Shown in pieces: positions 43,677-55,652 of a stretch of 64,000 nt of DNA. Each line of letters begins with the position of its first letter. The first letter of the stretch is position 1. Source of the DNA: Bacilli bacterium (GTDB lineage Bacteria; Bacillota_I; Bacilli_A; RF39; UBA660); contig JAFRQS010000031.1 of the NCBI GenBank assembly GCA_017428495.1, positions 62,001 to 126,000 on the forward strand. The letters run 5' to 3'. The position numbers and the translations under genes were made by a program. The notes below the pieces were generated by a model. It was not told where the DNA came from. It saw only the letters and a program-made list of their open reading frames with translations, and searched no databases.

Positions 43677-44572
43677 GTAAGTGGGATGATGATTATATTA
43701 AATTATGTAAGACAATACTAAAAAAGGGAAAAGAAGTAGAAAATAGAACTGGAGTTAATACTATAAAAATACCTAGTTATCATTTGCATTTTGATTTATC
43801 TAAAGAGTTTCCAGTTCTTACCACAAAACAGTTATTTTTTAGACAAGCAATATTAGAAATGTTGTGGATATATCAAGCTTCTAGTAATGATGTTAGATGG
43901 TTGCAAGAAAGAAATGTACATATATGGGATGAATGGGAAATTGATGATAATGGTGATTGGAAAGCTACTCAAAATGTTATGAAAGATGGTAAATACGTTA
44001 AAGAAGAAGTAGTAAAACATTTTGATAAGAAATACGCACATACTATAGGTACCGCATATGGTTATATAGTTGATAAGTTTAATTTAACTAAAAATTTAAT
44101 TGATACAATTAAAAACAATCCAAATGATAGAAGAATGGTAATAACATTATGGCAAAATGATTATTTAGATACAGCAGTATTGCCATCATGTGTATGGAGT
44201 AGTGAATGGGATGTGACAGATGGTCGTTTAAATATGTGGGTTCATCAAAGAAGTTGTGATGTACCTTTGGGATTACCATTTAATATTACTCAATATGCTA
44301 CGTTTTTATCTTTAGTAGCGCAAGTTACTGGTTTAAAACCTGGAACTATTGATTGGAGTATAAAAGATGCACATATATATGTTAATCAAGTAGATGGTAT
44401 AAAAGAACAAATAAAAAGATATGATGAAAAGGGATCTTTACCTGCTCCTAAATTGTGGATTAATCCGGAAGTAACAGATTTCTTTAAATTTGACAATTCT
44501 GCAGAATGTAAAGATATAAAAGTAGTTGATTATGAACATATGGGACCAATTAAATTCCCAATTGCACAGTAG
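43673..44572 (+). CDS. thyA: thymidylate synthase
   Basis: 299 residues from the ATG at 43673 that overlaps the previous stop. Converts dUMP to dTMP with methylene-THF. Motifs: ENRTGVNT, LTTKQLFFRQAILEMLW, catalytic Cys173 in LPSCVWSSEWDV, QRSCDVPLGLPFNITQYA and KDAHIYVNQ. The usual P-C-H around the nucleophile is S-C-V here; I recall this variant in other Firmicutes enzymes. Gene 3' neighbour encodes the folate and kinase steps that go with it. Confidence 0.95.
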   Translation: MSKWDDDYIKLCKTILKKGKEVENRTGVNTIKIPSYHLHFDLSKEFPVLTTKQLFFRQAILEMLWIYQASSNDVRWLQERNVHIWDEWEIDDNGDWKATQNVMKDGKYVKEEVVKHFDKKYAHTIGTAYGYIVDKFNLTKNLIDTIKNNPNDRRMVITLWQNDYLDTAVLPSCVWSSEWDVTDGRLNMWVHQRSCDVPLGLPFNITQYATFLSLVAQVTGLKPGTIDWSIKDAHIYVNQVDGIKEQIKRYDEKGSLPAPKLWINPEVTDFFKFDNSAECKDIKVVDYEHMGPIKFPIAQ

Positions 44573-44579
44573 GTGATTT

Positions 44580-45731
44580 ATGAATAATTTAAGTTTAATA
44601 GTTGCAATAGGAAAAAATAATGAATTGGGTAAGGATAATGATTTGATATGGCATCTAAAAGAAGATATGAAGTTTTTTAAAAAGATGACTAATAATAAAA
44701 CTATAATAATGGGTAGAAAATGTTTTGAATCTTTACCTGGGCTATTACCTAATAGGAAACATATAATCTTATCTACAAATAAGAATTATAAAGTAGATGG
44801 TGCATTAGTAATGAATAATATGGAAGATGTACTTAATTATATAAAGAGTACTAATGAAGAATGCTTTATAATTGGCGGTGGTAAAATATATGAAATGTTT
44901 TTACCATATTGTGATAAATTATATATTACTGAGATAGATGATGAAAAAGAAGCTGATGTATATTTTCCAAAATTTGATAAGTCATTATATGATATGGAAA
45001 TACTTGATGAAATAGAAGAAAAAGTTAAATATAAATTTATATTATATAAGAAGAAAAGAACTGGTAAGTTAATTGTAATTGAAGGAACAGATTGTTCTGG
45101 AAAACAAACACAAGCAGAGAAATTAGTAGAACATTTAAATAAAGATGGAATAGATGCAATTAAATTTGGATTTCCAAATTATGATTCACCTACTGGTAAA
45201 ATAGTAGGTGGGCCTTATTTAGGAAAATCTTACATATGTGATGGTTGGTTTCCAGAAGGTGCACCTAATGTATCTGGTAAAGTGGCTAGTTTATATTATG
45301 CTGCTGATAGACTATATAATGTTGATATTATAAATAAATCATTAGAAGAAGGTAAGATAGTTATATTAGATAGGTATGTTGAATCTAATATGGCATTTCA
45401 AGGTTCTAAATTTGAAACAAAAGAAAAAAGAAAAGAAATGTTTGAATGGTTAGAAACTCTCGAATATAAATTACTAGAATTACCTAGACCGGATAAAGTA
45501 ATATTTTTATATATGCCATATGAATATGCTTGTGAATTGAAAAAATGTAGAGAAGAAAAACCTGATCAAAATGAATCTAGTGAGGAATTATTAAGAAGAG
45601 CAGAATCTACATATCTAGAACTTGCTGATATGTATAATTATAGTAAGATAGATTGTGTAGATAATGATAGAATAAAGACAATAGATGAAATTCATAAAGA
45701 TGTTTATGATGAAGTATTAAAGAGTAATTGA
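44580..45731 (+). CDS. bifunctional dihydrofolate reductase-thymidylate kinase fusion
   Basis: 383 residues in one uninterrupted frame. Residues 1-160 are DHFR (LSLIVAIGKNNELGKDNDLIWHLKEDMKFFKKMT, IIMGRKCFESLP, FIIGGGKIYEMFLPYCDKLYITEI). After KKKRTG, residues 163-383 are dTMP kinase (P-loop EGTDCSGKQTQ at 168-178, DRYVESNMAFQGS at 264-276). DHFR regenerates THF from the DHF made by ThyA; the kinase makes dTDP from its dTMP. Both active sites look intact. In B. subtilis folA (dfrA) and tmk are separate, and tmk lies near dnaX-holB, where it is missing here. Confidence 0.93.
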   Translation: MNNLSLIVAIGKNNELGKDNDLIWHLKEDMKFFKKMTNNKTIIMGRKCFESLPGLLPNRKHIILSTNKNYKVDGALVMNNMEDVLNYIKSTNEECFIIGGGKIYEMFLPYCDKLYITEIDDEKEADVYFPKFDKSLYDMEILDEIEEKVKYKFILYKKKRTGKLIVIEGTDCSGKQTQAEKLVEHLNKDGIDAIKFGFPNYDSPTGKIVGGPYLGKSYICDGWFPEGAPNVSGKVASLYYAADRLYNVDIINKSLEEGKIVILDRYVESNMAFQGSKFETKEKRKEMFEWLETLEYKLLELPRPDKVIFLYMPYEYACELKKCREEKPDQNESSEELLRRAESTYLELADMYNYSKIDCVDNDRIKTIDEIHKDVYDEVLKSN

Positions 45732-45743
45732 TTACTCTTTTTT
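45721..45743 (+). terminator. terminator of the thymidylate cluster
   Basis: AGAGTAAT / ATTACTCT (45721-45728, 45731-45738) with a T-run; the stop codon is in the loop. Confidence 0.9.
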
Positions 45744-45783
45744 GTTTTGTCAAGTAAAATATTTGAATTTTACAATATTTTTA

Positions 45784-45812
45784 TTGACTTTACTAGCATT
45801 TTAGCGTAAAAT
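45784..45812 (+). promoter_or_regulatory. sigma-A promoter of rpoBC
   Basis: TTGACT (45784-45789), 17 bp, TAAAAT (45807-45812); the start codon is 65 bp further. Confidence 0.8.
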
Positions 45813-45877
45813 TATAAATTGGTACTATGTCGCTTTGTAGGCTTAGTTCTTTGAAAAATTATATTTGGGGTGAAAAG

Positions 45878-48800
45878 ATGGCATATAAGTTTAAAAAGTT
45901 TGGATCATATCGTGAAAGAGCAGATTTCTCTAAGGTAGGGAATTCTTTAGAATTACAAGATTTACTTGAAATTCAAAAGAAAAGTTATGAATGGTTTAGG
46001 ACAGAAGGTATAAAAGAGGTTTTAAATGACTTATTTCCAATAGAAAGTTTTTCTGGTAATCTTTCTTTAGATTTTGGAGATTATGTATTTGAGACTCCTA
46101 GACATTCATTAAAAGAGTGTAAGGATAGAAATCTTACTTATGCTTCACCATTAATAGTTCAAGCAAGACTATTTAATAATGAAACTGGTGAGGTTAAGGA
46201 GCAAGAAATATTCTTGGGTGATATGCCTTTAATGACTGAAGGTGGCACATTTATAGTCAATGGTGCTGAAAGGGTTATAGTTTCACAATTAGTAAGGTCA
46301 CCAAGTGTTTACTATACAAAGGAAACAGATAAAAATGGTAGATCTATTTTTGCGTGTCAAATTATACCTACAAGAGGTACATGGCTAGAATATGAGTTAG
46401 ACTCAAGAGATGTAATGTATGTTAGAATTGACAGAACTAGAAAAGTTCCAGTAACTACATTATTAAGAGCATTTGGTTTGTCAAATGATAATGATATTAT
46501 TGATGTATATGGCGATAATCCATATATAGTAAATACTATAAGTAAAGATTCTACTAAGAATACTGATGAGGCCTTAATTGAGATATATGAAAAATTAAGA
46601 CCAGGTGAACCAGCAACATTAGATAGTGCTAAAAACCAATTGATTACTAGATTCTTTGATGAGTTTAGATATGATTTGGCTAAAGTTGGTAGATATAAAT
46701 TTAATAAAAAATTAGATGTATGTGAAAGATTAATTAATTGTAAATTAGCAGAAACTATTAAGGTAAAAGGTAAAGTTATAGCAGAAGAGGGAACTTTAGT
46801 TACTAAAGAAGTATTAGAAACATTAAAACCAGTATTTGCAGATGGTTATAATAAGAAAAAAGTATTAATTAATGAGGAATTAGATACTTATGATAATATT
46901 CAAACTGTTAAAGTATACTCAAATCTTGAACCTGAAAAAGTTGTTACTATAATTGGTAATGACCAATCTATAGATGCAAAAAGATTAACTATTTCAGATG
47001 TATATGCTTCTGTATCTTATTATTTGAATTTATTAGATGGAGTAGGATACTTAGATGAAATAGACCATTTAGCAAATAGACGTGTTCGTCAAGTTGGCGA
47101 ACTTCTTCAAAATCAATTTAGAATTGGTATTGCAAGAATGGAAAGAATTATAAGAGATAAGATGAGTACAGTGGATTTAGCAACAGTTACTCCAAAGATA
47201 TTAGTTAATATTAGACCATTAACTGCTGTTATTAAAGAGTTATTTGGATCTTCTCAATTATCTCAATTCATGGATCAAATAAATCCAATATCTGAGTTAA
47301 CAAATAAAAGACGTTTAAGTGCTTTAGGACCAGGTGGACTATCTCGTGATAGAGCTGGTATGGAAGTACGTGACGTTAATGTAAGTCACTATGGTAGAAT
47401 ATGTCCAATTGAATCACCAGAAGGTCAGAATATCGGACTTATAACATCTTTGGCAAGTTATGCAAAGATTAATGATTATGGCTTTATAATGACTCCATAT
47501 AGAAGGGTTAAAAATTGTAAATTAACTGATCAAATAGATTATTTAACTGCTGATGAAGAAGCTGATTATATAATAAGTCAAGCTACAGTAGGATTAAATA
47601 AAAATAAGGATGAAATAACAGATGAAACTGTTATAGCTCGTTATAGAGGTGAAAATATAATTGTTAAGAAGGAACAAGTTGATTATATAGATGTTTCTCC
47701 ACAACAAATTATAGCTGTTACAACTGCATGTATTCCATTCTTGGATCATGATGATGCTACACGTGCTTTAATGGGTGCAAACATGCAACGTCAAGCGTTA
47801 CCTTTATTAAAAACTGAAGCTCCACTTGTAGCTACAGGAATAGAACACATTGCTGCAAAAGATAGTGGTGCAGTAGTAGTTGCTAAAGCAAATGGTGTAG
47901 TTGATTATGTTGATGGTAAGAAGATAGTTGTTAAAACTGCAAATGGAAAAGATACTTATACTCTTCTTAACTTTGATAGATCAAATAATGCTACATGTTA
48001 TCATCAAAGACCAATTGTAAGAAAAGGCGATGAAGTCAAGATGGGCCAAGTAATTGCTGATGGACCAAGTACTAATATGGGTGAACTTGCATTAGGTAAG
48101 AATATGGTAGTAGCATTTATGACATTCCAAGGATATAACTATGAAGATGCTGTTATATTAAATGAGAGAATAGTAAAAGATGATGCTTATACATCATTAA
48201 AGATAGAGAATTATGAAATTCAATGTAGAGATACTAAATTAGGACCTGAAGAAATAACTAGAGATATACCTAATGTTAGTGAAGAATCTAGAAAGAATCT
48301 TGATTCAAGAGGTATTATTAAAGTTGGTACTTTAGTTAAAGAAGGAGATATTTTAGTTGGTAAGGTTACACCAAAGGGTATGGTTGAACTTACTAGTGAA
48401 GAAAAATTATTACATGCTATATTTGGTGAGAAAACTCGTGAAGTTAGAGATACGTCACTTCGTGTTGAACATGGTGAAGGTGGTATAGTTCATGAAGTTA
48501 AGATAACTACTAAGAAAGATAGTGATGAACTTCCTAGTGGGGTTAATATGGTAGTTAGAATTTCAATAATTCAAAAACGTAAGATATCAGTTGGTGACAA
48601 GATGTCAGGTAGACATGGTAATAAAGGTGTTGTATCATTAATTCTTCCTCAAGAAGATATGCCTTACTTACCAGATGGTACACCAGTTGATATAATGTTA
48701 AATCCACAGGGTGTTCCATCTCGTATGAATATTGGCCAGATACTTGAATTACATTTAGGTATGGCTGCTAAGAAATTAGGTATTTATACAGCTACTCCAG

Positions 48801-49474
48801 TATTTGATGGTGCAACTATAGATGATATTAAAGATATAATGAAAGAAGCTAAAATAGATGATGACTTCAAGACTGTATTGTATGATGGACGTACTGGTGA
48901 ACCATTTGATAATAGAATAAGTGTTGGTGTCATGTATATGATTAAGTTGTATCATATGGTTGATGATAAGATACACGCAAGAAGTACTGGACCTTACTCA
49001 ATGGTTACTCAACAACCACTTGGTGGTAAAGCTCAATTTGGTGGTCAGAGATTTGGAGAAATGGAAGTCTGGGCATTATATGCATACGGTGCTGCTAATA
49101 TTCTTCAAGAAATCTTAACTATTAAATCAGATGACGTTGTAGGAAGAGTAAAAGTATATGAAGCATTAGTTAAAGGAAATATGATTCATCAAGCAGGAGT
49201 TCCAGAAAGTTTTAGAGTACTTGTTAAAGAGTTCCAAGCTCTTGGACTTGATGTATCAATGATAGATGAAAACAATACAGAAATTGATTTAAAACAACTT
49301 GAAGAAGAGGAATCTAAAGAAACTCCAATGCTTTCGATAGATGAAATAAAGGATGAGGTTAAAGATGAACCAATAGAGGATTCGGAAGATGATGATGAAC
49401 ATGATATGGAAGATTTTGAACCTGATTTTGATGATAATTTGGATGATGAAGAATTTGATGGGGGTGAAGAATAA
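45878..49474 (+). CDS. rpoB: RNA polymerase beta subunit
   Basis: 1198 residues from the ATG at 45878 (GGGGTGAAAAG upstream); the frame is open from 45827 but the extra residues are not conserved. Rifampicin pocket: [36 protein letters not shown] (about 469-504), with no typical resistance change. The C-terminal [31 protein letters not shown] clamp segment is present, then a Glu/Asp-rich tail of about 60 residues. The beta stop overlaps the rpoC start (TAATG). Confidence 0.99.
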   Translation: MAYKFKKFGSYRERADFSKVGNSLELQDLLEIQKKSYEWFRTEGIKEVLNDLFPIESFSGNLSLDFGDYVFETPRHSLKECKDRNLTYASPLIVQARLFNNETGEVKEQEIFLGDMPLMTEGGTFIVNGAERVIVSQLVRSPSVYYTKETDKNGRSIFACQIIPTRGTWLEYELDSRDVMYVRIDRTRKVPVTTLLRAFGLSNDNDIIDVYGDNPYIVNTISKDSTKNTDEALIEIYEKLRPGEPATLDSAKNQLITRFFDEFRYDLAKVGRYKFNKKLDVCERLINCKLAETIKVKGKVIAEEGTLVTKEVLETLKPVFADGYNKKKVLINEELDTYDNIQTVKVYSNLEPEKVVTIIGNDQSIDAKRLTISDVYASVSYYLNLLDGVGYLDEIDHLANRRVRQVGELLQNQFRIGIARMERIIRDKMSTVDLATVTPKILVNIRPLTAVIKELFGSSQLSQFMDQINPISELTNKRRLSALGPGGLSRDRAGMEVRDVNVSHYGRICPIESPEGQNIGLITSLASYAKINDYGFIMTPYRRVKNCKLTDQIDYLTADEEADYIISQATVGLNKNKDEITDETVIARYRGENIIVKKEQVDYIDVSPQQIIAVTTACIPFLDHDDATRALMGANMQRQALPLLKTEAPLVATGIEHIAAKDSGAVVVAKANGVVDYVDGKKIVVKTANGKDTYTLLNFDRSNNATCYHQRPIVRKGDEVKMGQVIADGPSTNMGELALGKNMVVAFMTFQGYNYEDAVILNERIVKDDAYTSLKIENYEIQCRDTKLGPEEITRDIPNVSEESRKNLDSRGIIKVGTLVKEGDILVGKVTPKGMVELTSEEKLLHAIFGEKTREVRDTSLRVEHGEGGIVHEVKITTKKDSDELPSGVNMVVRISIIQKRKISVGDKMSGRHGNKGVVSLILPQEDMPYLPDGTPVDIMLNPQGVPSRMNIGQILELHLGMAAKKLGIYTATPVFDGATIDDIKDIMKEAKIDDDFKTVLYDGRTGEPFDNRISVGVMYMIKLYHMVDDKIHARSTGPYSMVTQQPLGGKAQFGGQRFGEMEVWALYAYGAANILQEILTIKSDDVVGRVKVYEALVKGNMIHQAGVPESFRVLVKEFQALGLDVSMIDENNTEIDLKQLEEEESKETPMLSIDEIKDEVKDEPIEDSEDDDEHDMEDFEPDFDDNLDDEEFDGGEE

Positions 49475-52400
49475 TGGATGCTAATATATTTCAAGGAATA
49501 AAACTAGCAATAGCTTCTCCTGAAAAGATTCGTTCTTGGTCATATGGTGAAGTAAAGAAAGCAGAAACAATAAATTATAGAACATTAAAACCTGAAAGAG
49601 ATGGATTATTTTGTGAAAAAATATTTGGACCTACTAAGGATTATGAATGTTCTTGCGGTAAATATAAAAGATTAAGATATAAAGGTATTATTTGTGATAG
49701 ATGTGGAGTAGAAGTTACTAAATCTTCAGTAAGAAGAGAAAGAATGGGACACATTGAACTTGCTGCTCCTGTATCTCACATATGGTTCTTTAAAGGTACT
49801 CCTTCAAGAATGGGACTTGTTCTTGATATGTCACCAAGAGATTTGGAAGAAGTATTATATTTTGTAAGTTATGTAGTACTTGATCCAGGTATTACACCAC
49901 TTCAAAAGAAACAAACTTTATCTGATAAAGAATATCATAGTTTCTATGAAAAATATGGTGATGGCTTTGAAGTAGGAATGGGTGCTGAAGCAATCAAAAA
50001 ATTACTTGAAGAAGTAGATGTTGAAAAAGAATTAGCTGATTTAAATAAAGAATTAGAAAATTCTGTTGGTCAAAAAAGAGTAAGATTAGTAAAGAGATTA
50101 GAAGTTTTAGATGCATTTGCTAAATCTGGTAATAAGCCAGAATGGATGATTTTAACTGCTTTACCAGTTATACCTCCAGAAATAAGACCTATGATTCAAA
50201 TAGATGGTGGTAGATTTGCTACATCAGATTTAAATGATTTATATAGAAGAGTAATTAATAGAAATAATCGTTTAAAGAAATTATTAGAATTAAATGCTCC
50301 AAGTATAATAGTTAGAAATGAAAAAAGAATGCTTCAAGAAGCAGTGGATGCTTTATTTGATAATGGTAGAAGAGGAAGAAGTGTTACAGGTGCTTCAAAT
50401 AGACCTTTAAAATCTTTAAGTAGTATCTTAAAAGGTAAACAAGGTAGATTTAGACAAAATTTATTGGGTAAACGTGTTGACTATTCTGGACGTTCAGTTA
50501 TAGTTGTTGGACCAGATTTAAAAATGTATCAATGTGGTCTACCTAAAGAAATGGCACTTGAATTATTTAAACCTCATGTAATTAGAGTTTTAGTACAAAG
50601 AGATATAGCTCATAATATTAAAGCTGCTAAGAAAATGATTGAAAATAAAGATGAAAGAGTATGGGACGTTGTTGAAGAAGTAATTGAAGAACATCCAGTA
50701 ATGTTAAATCGTGCTCCTACATTACATAGATTAGGTATTCAAGCATTTGAACCTAAATTAGTAGATGGAAGAGCAATAAGATTACACCCATTAGTATGTG
50801 CTGCATTTAACGCAGACTTCGATGGTGATCAGATGGCTGTACACGTTCCACTATCTGAAGAAGCACAAGCAGAGGCTAGAATATTAATGCTTGGTGCAAA
50901 TAATATATTATCTCCAAAGGATGGAAAACCAATAGTAACACCTACACAGGATATGATTCTTGGTAATTTCTACTTAACAGTGGAAAAAAGAGGTGAAACA
51001 GGAGAAGGCAGAGTATTTAAAAATCCTGATGAAGCATTGATGGCTTATGAAAGAAATGAAATAACTCTTCATACTAGAATAGTAGTTCCAGTTAAATCAT
51101 TTAAACATAAGATATTCCCTGACTATTTAACTGATAAATATTTGGTAACAACTGTAGGTAAAATTAAATTTAATGAAATATTACCTGATACATTCCAATA
51201 TATAAATGAAGCAAGTAGTGAGAATATTGAAAAATTAACTCCAAATAAATATTTTATAAATAAAGGAGAAAATATAAAGGAAAAAATTAATGATATTCCT
51301 ACTGGTAAACCATTTACAAAAGGTGATCTAGAAAGTATAATTGCACAAGTATTTAAGAGATATAAAACAACAGATACTTCTATATTCCTAGATAAATTAA
51401 AGGATTTGGGATTTAAATATTCAACAAAAGCAGGTATCACTATTGCTATTAGTGATATAGTAACTAGTAAGAATAAACCAGAAGTATTAAAGAAGGGTAA
51501 TGAATTAGTAGAAAAGATTAATAAGCAATTCCAAAGAGGATTAATTACTGAAGAAGAAAGATTCAAGAAAGTAATTGAAGTATGGAATGATGCTAAATCT
51601 GAGATTTCTAAAGAATTAGAAGTTTATTCTAATGAAAATGAAGATAACCCAATATTTGTGATGATGAAATCTAAGGCTCGTGGTAACTTAAATAACTTTA
51701 CACAGTTAGCAGGTATGCGTGGACTTATGGCAAAGCCTAATGGAGAATCAGTTGAAATTCCTATAACTTCTAACTTCTATGAGGGATTATCTGTATCTGA
51801 ATTCTTCTTATCTACACATGGTGCTAGAAAAGGTAGTGCTGATACAGCATTAAAAACTGCTGAATCTGGTTACTTAACAAGAAGACTTGTTGATGTTGCA
51901 CAAGATGTAATTGTAAGAGAAGAAGATTGCGGAACATTACAAGGAGTAGTTGTAGAAGAAATTAAAGATGAAAAAGCTGGTACAGTTATTGAATCTTTAT
52001 ATGATAGAATTTTAGGTAGATTTACAAATAAGAAAGTAGTAAATCCTGAAAATGGAGAATTAATATGTGATAGAAATACATATATTACTGAACAAATTGC
52101 TGATAAGATAATTAAGGCAGGAATAGATTCAGTAGAAATACGTAGTTTATTATCATGTAAATGTTCAAATGGTGTATGTAGAAAATGCTATGGTAGAAAC
52201 TTAGCAACTGGTAATATGGTTGAATTAGGAGAAGCTGTAGGTATTATGGCTGCTCAATCAATTGGTGAACCAGGTACACAATTAACAATGCGTACATTCC
52301 ATACAGGTGGTGTTGCAGGAGGAGATGATATAACTCAAGGTCTTCCTCGTGTACAAGAATTATTTGAAGCAAGAAATCCTAAAGGTAAAGCTACAATTGC

Positions 52401-53103
52401 TGAGATATCTGGTAAAATAACAAATATAGAAAACGCTAATGGAAAATGGAAAATAACTATTGTTAATGATGCTGATACTAAAGAGCATGTAACTAACTAT
52501 GGTGCAAAACTTCAAGTTGAAGTTGGAGATGTGGTTAAACCAGGCGATGTATTAACAAGTGGTAATATAAATCCAAAAGAATTACTTGCTGTTACAGATC
52601 CTATAACAGTACAAAATTATATATTAAAAGAAGTACAGAGAGTATATTGTTCTCAAGGTGTTGGTATATCTGATAAACACGTTGAAATAATTGCTAGAAG
52701 AATGATTTCTAGAATAAGAATTGTTGAAGAAGGAGATTCTAATTTACTTCTTGGTACATTAGTATCAGTAGCTAAATTTACTGAGACTAATAAAGAATTA
52801 ATTTTACAAGGTAAGACTCCTGCTACAGGTAGACCAGTATTACTTGGTATTACCAAAGCATCTCTTGAAACAGATTCATTCTTAAGTGCTGCATCATTCC
52901 AAGAAACTACAAGAATATTGACTGATGCTGCTATTAAAGGTAAAGTTGACCATTTACAAGGATTAAAAGAAAATGTAATTATTGGTAAACAAATTCCTGC
53001 TGGTACAGGTGCTAGAAAGTATTCAGAGGTATCATTTGATTTAGAAAGTGATTTTGCTGATGAAGAACCTCTAGATGTACTAGAAGAAAAGTTTAGTGAA
53101 TAA
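49474..53103 (+). CDS. rpoC: RNA polymerase beta-prime subunit
   Basis: 1209 residues. Zinc-binding [23 protein letters not shown] (about 60-82), the catalytic Mg motif [12 protein letters not shown] (about 447-458), a second zinc site [19 protein letters not shown], and the trigger-loop region [28 protein letters not shown]. The start codon overlaps the rpoB stop. Confidence 0.99.
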   Translation: MDANIFQGIKLAIASPEKIRSWSYGEVKKAETINYRTLKPERDGLFCEKIFGPTKDYECSCGKYKRLRYKGIICDRCGVEVTKSSVRRERMGHIELAAPVSHIWFFKGTPSRMGLVLDMSPRDLEEVLYFVSYVVLDPGITPLQKKQTLSDKEYHSFYEKYGDGFEVGMGAEAIKKLLEEVDVEKELADLNKELENSVGQKRVRLVKRLEVLDAFAKSGNKPEWMILTALPVIPPEIRPMIQIDGGRFATSDLNDLYRRVINRNNRLKKLLELNAPSIIVRNEKRMLQEAVDALFDNGRRGRSVTGASNRPLKSLSSILKGKQGRFRQNLLGKRVDYSGRSVIVVGPDLKMYQCGLPKEMALELFKPHVIRVLVQRDIAHNIKAAKKMIENKDERVWDVVEEVIEEHPVMLNRAPTLHRLGIQAFEPKLVDGRAIRLHPLVCAAFNADFDGDQMAVHVPLSEEAQAEARILMLGANNILSPKDGKPIVTPTQDMILGNFYLTVEKRGETGEGRVFKNPDEALMAYERNEITLHTRIVVPVKSFKHKIFPDYLTDKYLVTTVGKIKFNEILPDTFQYINEASSENIEKLTPNKYFINKGENIKEKINDIPTGKPFTKGDLESIIAQVFKRYKTTDTSIFLDKLKDLGFKYSTKAGITIAISDIVTSKNKPEVLKKGNELVEKINKQFQRGLITEEERFKKVIEVWNDAKSEISKELEVYSNENEDNPIFVMMKSKARGNLNNFTQLAGMRGLMAKPNGESVEIPITSNFYEGLSVSEFFLSTHGARKGSADTALKTAESGYLTRRLVDVAQDVIVREEDCGTLQGVVVEEIKDEKAGTVIESLYDRILGRFTNKKVVNPENGELICDRNTYITEQIADKIIKAGIDSVEIRSLLSCKCSNGVCRKCYGRNLATGNMVELGEAVGIMAAQSIGEPGTQLTMRTFHTGGVAGGDDITQGLPRVQELFEARNPKGKATIAEISGKITNIENANGKWKITIVNDADTKEHVTNYGAKLQVEVGDVVKPGDVLTSGNINPKELLAVTDPITVQNYILKEVQRVYCSQGVGISDKHVEIIARRMISRIRIVEEGDSNLLLGTLVSVAKFTETNKELILQGKTPATGRPVLLGITKASLETDSFLSAASFQETTRILTDAAIKGKVDHLQGLKENVIIGKQIPAGTGARKYSEVSFDLESDFADEEPLDVLEEKFSE

Positions 53104-53125
53104 GACTCATAATGAGTCTTTTTCT
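53102..53125 (+). terminator. terminator of rpoBC
   Basis: AAGACTCAT / ATGAGTCTT with a one-base loop as drawn, then a T-run. Confidence 0.88.
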
Positions 53126-53136
53126 TTTGTATTAAT

Positions 53137-53165
53137 TTGACAATTAAGTATATTTAGTATATATT
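53137..53165 (+). promoter_or_regulatory. sigma-A promoter of the 69-residue protein gene
   Basis: TTGACA (53137-53142), 17 bp, TATATT (53160-53165). Confidence 0.75.
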
Positions 53166-53183
53166 AATTGTACGAGTGATTTT

Positions 53184-53393
53184 ATGGAAATAACAGACAA
53201 AACATATATTATGAAAAGAGGTAAAGATATACGAGATTGTAAAATGCAAGGCCCTATAAAATTAGAAATTTCAGAAATGAATGAAAGAATTGCAGGTAGA
53301 AGAATAAGACTTGCTGAAAGTATTAATGCAGGTGTAAATCAGTATGGATGTATGATATATGCAAAAGTAAAAAAGATAGGAAGTAAAAAATAA
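53184..53393 (+). CDS. small basic protein of unknown function
   Basis: 69 residues, soluble and basic, with a good promoter, a GAGTGAT ribosome site and its own terminator, so it is very likely expressed as a single gene. Sequence features: MEITDKTYIMKRGKDIRDCK, then LEISEMNERIAGRRIRLAESIN and GCMIYAKVKKIGSKK. I do not recognise the family. Located between rpoC and clpB. Confidence 0.65.
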   Translation: MEITDKTYIMKRGKDIRDCKMQGPIKLEISEMNERIAGRRIRLAESINAGVNQYGCMIYAKVKKIGSKK

Positions 53394-53419
53394 TATTCTA
53401 TGAATATTATTTTATTTTT
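53389..53419 (+). terminator. terminator of the 69-residue protein gene
   Basis: AATAATATTC / GAATATTATT (53389-53398, 53402-53411) followed by T-rich sequence; overlaps the stop codon. Confidence 0.8.
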
Positions 53420-53433
53420 AATATATAATATTA

Positions 53434-53474
53434 TTAGCACTCTATATTGACAAGTGCTAAAATGTGAGTATAAT
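53434..53474 (+). promoter_or_regulatory. CIRCE operator and sigma-A promoter of clpB
   Basis: TTAGCACTC (53434-53442), nine bases, AAGTGCTAA (53452-53460): the HrcA operator CIRCE with 17 of 18 conserved bases. TTGACA (53447-53452) lies inside it and TATAAT (53469-53474) follows after 16 bp, so HrcA would block the promoter. Confidence 0.93.
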
Positions 53475-53493
53475 TATCTTTGAGGTGATATGT

Positions 53494-55593
53494 ATGAATA
53501 TGAATTTTGAAGAAGAAGGAAATGTTCTTGAAAAATATGGTAGAAATATCAATGAAGATGTAAAAAATAGAAAGATAGACCCAGTAATAGGTAGAGATGA
53601 AGAAGTAAGAAGTATTACTAGAATCTTATCTAGAAAAACAAAAAATAATCCTGTACTTATTGGTGAACCTGGTGTTGGTAAGACTGCTATAGTAGAAGGA
53701 CTTGCACAACGTATAGTTAAAGGGGATGTACCAGCATCTTTAAAAGATAAAACTATATGGGAATTAGATATGGCGGCTTTAATAGCAGGTGCTAAATATA
53801 GAGGTGAATTTGAAGAAAGATTAAAAAAAGTATTGAATGAGGTAAAAAAGGCTGAAGGCAATATAATAATGTTTATTGATGAAATTCATACTATAGTAGG
53901 AACTGGTGCTATAGAAGGTGCAATGGATACAGGTAATATATTAAAACCGATGTTAGCAAGAGGAGAAATTCATGTAATTGGTGCTACTACATTAAATGAA
54001 TATAGAAAATATATTGAAAAAGATGGTGCACTTGAAAGAAGATTTCAAAGAATAATAGTTAGTGAACCTTCTGTAGAAGATACTATAACTATATTAAGGG
54101 GATTAAAAGAAAGATTTGAAATACATCATGGTGTGTCTATTCAAGATAGGGCATTAGTAAGTGCAGCAACTTTATCTAATAGATACATAACAGATAGATA
54201 TTTACCAGATAAAGCAATAGATTTAGTGGATGAAGCATGTGCTACTATAAGAGTTCAAATGGATAGTGTTCCAACAAGTTTAGATGAACTTACTAGAAAT
54301 ATAATGAAACTTGAAATAGAAAGAGAAGCGATAAAGAAAGAAAAAGATGATTTATCTAAGAAAAGAAAAGAAGAAATAGATAATGAATTAAAAAAATTAA
54401 AATCTAAAGAAAAAGAATTAACTGATGCTTGGAATAGTGAAAAAGATATAAATGAGGAAATAAAGAAAATAAAAAATGAAATAGATAAAAAGAAATTTGA
54501 ACTTGAACAAGCTGAAAATAGATATGATTTAGAAACTGCTGCTAAATTAAGACATGGAGTAATACCTGAACTTGAAAAGAAGTTGGAAAATTATAAAAAT
54601 AGTGATAAGAAATTACTTAGTGATATAGTTACAAGTGAAGATATAGCAAATGTAATAAGTAAATGGACTAATATACCTATTACTAAATTAGTAAGTAGTG
54701 AAAAAGATAAGATACTTAATCTAGAGTTTAATTTAAATAAAAGAGTTAAAGGGCAAACTGAAGCACTAAAATTAGTAAGTGATGCAATAATAAGAAGTAG
54801 AAGTGGTATTAAAGATCCAAATAAGCCTATTGGTTCATTTATATTTTTGGGACCTACTGGCGTAGGTAAAACAGAGGTTGCAAGAAGCTTAGCATATGAA
54901 TTATTTGATGATGAACATCATATGGTAAGGATAGATATGTCTGAATATATGGAAAAGTATTCTGTATCAAGGTTAATTGGTGCTGCTCCAGGTTATATTG
55001 GTTATGAAGAAGGTGGACAATTAACGGAAGCTGTAAGAAGAAATCCATATAGTATAGTTTTATTTGATGAAATAGAAAAAGCTCATCCGGATGTATTAAA
55101 TTTATTATTACAAATACTAGATGAAGGAAGACTTACTGATTCAAATGGTAGAACAGTAGATTTTAAAAATACCATAATAATAATGACTTCTAATATAGGT
55201 AGTGAACATATTTTAAATAATGAAGAATCTAAAGTTATGGATGAATTACATAATTACTTTAAGCCTGAATTTATAAATAGAATAGATGAAGTAATCGTGT
55301 TTAAAAAGTTAACTAAAGAAGTCTTATATGAGATATTAGATAATATAATAAAAGAAATAGAAAGTAGATTAAATACATTAAACGTAAAAATAGAATTAAC
55401 AGATACTGCTAAAACATATTTTATTGATAATGGATATGATGAATTTTATGGCGCAAGACCTTTAAAAAGACTAGTAAATAAAGAGCTAGAAACAAGTATT
55501 GCAAAAATGATAATTAATAATGAAATACATGAAAATAGTATTATAAAAGTTGACTATAATAACATGCTAAAAATAAGTATAGAAAATGTATAA
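53494..55593 (+). CDS. clpB: ClpB-type disaggregase lacking the N-terminal domain
   Basis: 699 residues from the ATG at 53494 (GAGGTGAT upstream). First AAA+ domain: [39 protein letters not shown] long coiled-coil M domain follows (about 270-385, [20 protein letters not shown]... to [11 protein letters not shown]), the length of ClpB and not of ClpC. Second AAA+ domain: [36 protein letters not shown]. No IGF/IGL loop for ClpP was seen. The usual ~150-residue Clp_N domain is missing: the protein begins only about ten residues before [25 protein letters not shown]. Heat-shock control by CIRCE fits a disaggregase that works with DnaK. Confidence 0.93.
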   Translation: MNMNFEEEGNVLEKYGRNINEDVKNRKIDPVIGRDEEVRSITRILSRKTKNNPVLIGEPGVGKTAIVEGLAQRIVKGDVPASLKDKTIWELDMAALIAGAKYRGEFEERLKKVLNEVKKAEGNIIMFIDEIHTIVGTGAIEGAMDTGNILKPMLARGEIHVIGATTLNEYRKYIEKDGALERRFQRIIVSEPSVEDTITILRGLKERFEIHHGVSIQDRALVSAATLSNRYITDRYLPDKAIDLVDEACATIRVQMDSVPTSLDELTRNIMKLEIEREAIKKEKDDLSKKRKEEIDNELKKLKSKEKELTDAWNSEKDINEEIKKIKNEIDKKKFELEQAENRYDLETAAKLRHGVIPELEKKLENYKNSDKKLLSDIVTSEDIANVISKWTNIPITKLVSSEKDKILNLEFNLNKRVKGQTEALKLVSDAIIRSRSGIKDPNKPIGSFIFLGPTGVGKTEVARSLAYELFDDEHHMVRIDMSEYMEKYSVSRLIGAAPGYIGYEEGGQLTEAVRRNPYSIVLFDEIEKAHPDVLNLLLQILDEGRLTDSNGRTVDFKNTIIIMTSNIGSEHILNNEESKVMDELHNYFKPEFINRIDEVIVFKKLTKEVLYEILDNIIKEIESRLNTLNVKIELTDTAKTYFIDNGYDEFYGARPLKRLVNKELETSIAKMIINNEIHENSIIKVDYNNMLKISIENV

Positions 55594-55652
55594 AATTTCT
55601 TGTTTAGATAGTTTAATTGTGCTACAATCTTAATAGAGGGTAGGATATAGCA

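Noticed and set aside
45827-45877. Upstream extension of rpoB
   Set aside because: No conservation; the ATG at 45878 matches the family start [17 protein letters not shown] and follows GGGGTG.
53494-55593. Calling this gene clpC
   Set aside because: The coiled-coil M domain has ClpB length and sequence, and no ClpP-binding loop was noticed.
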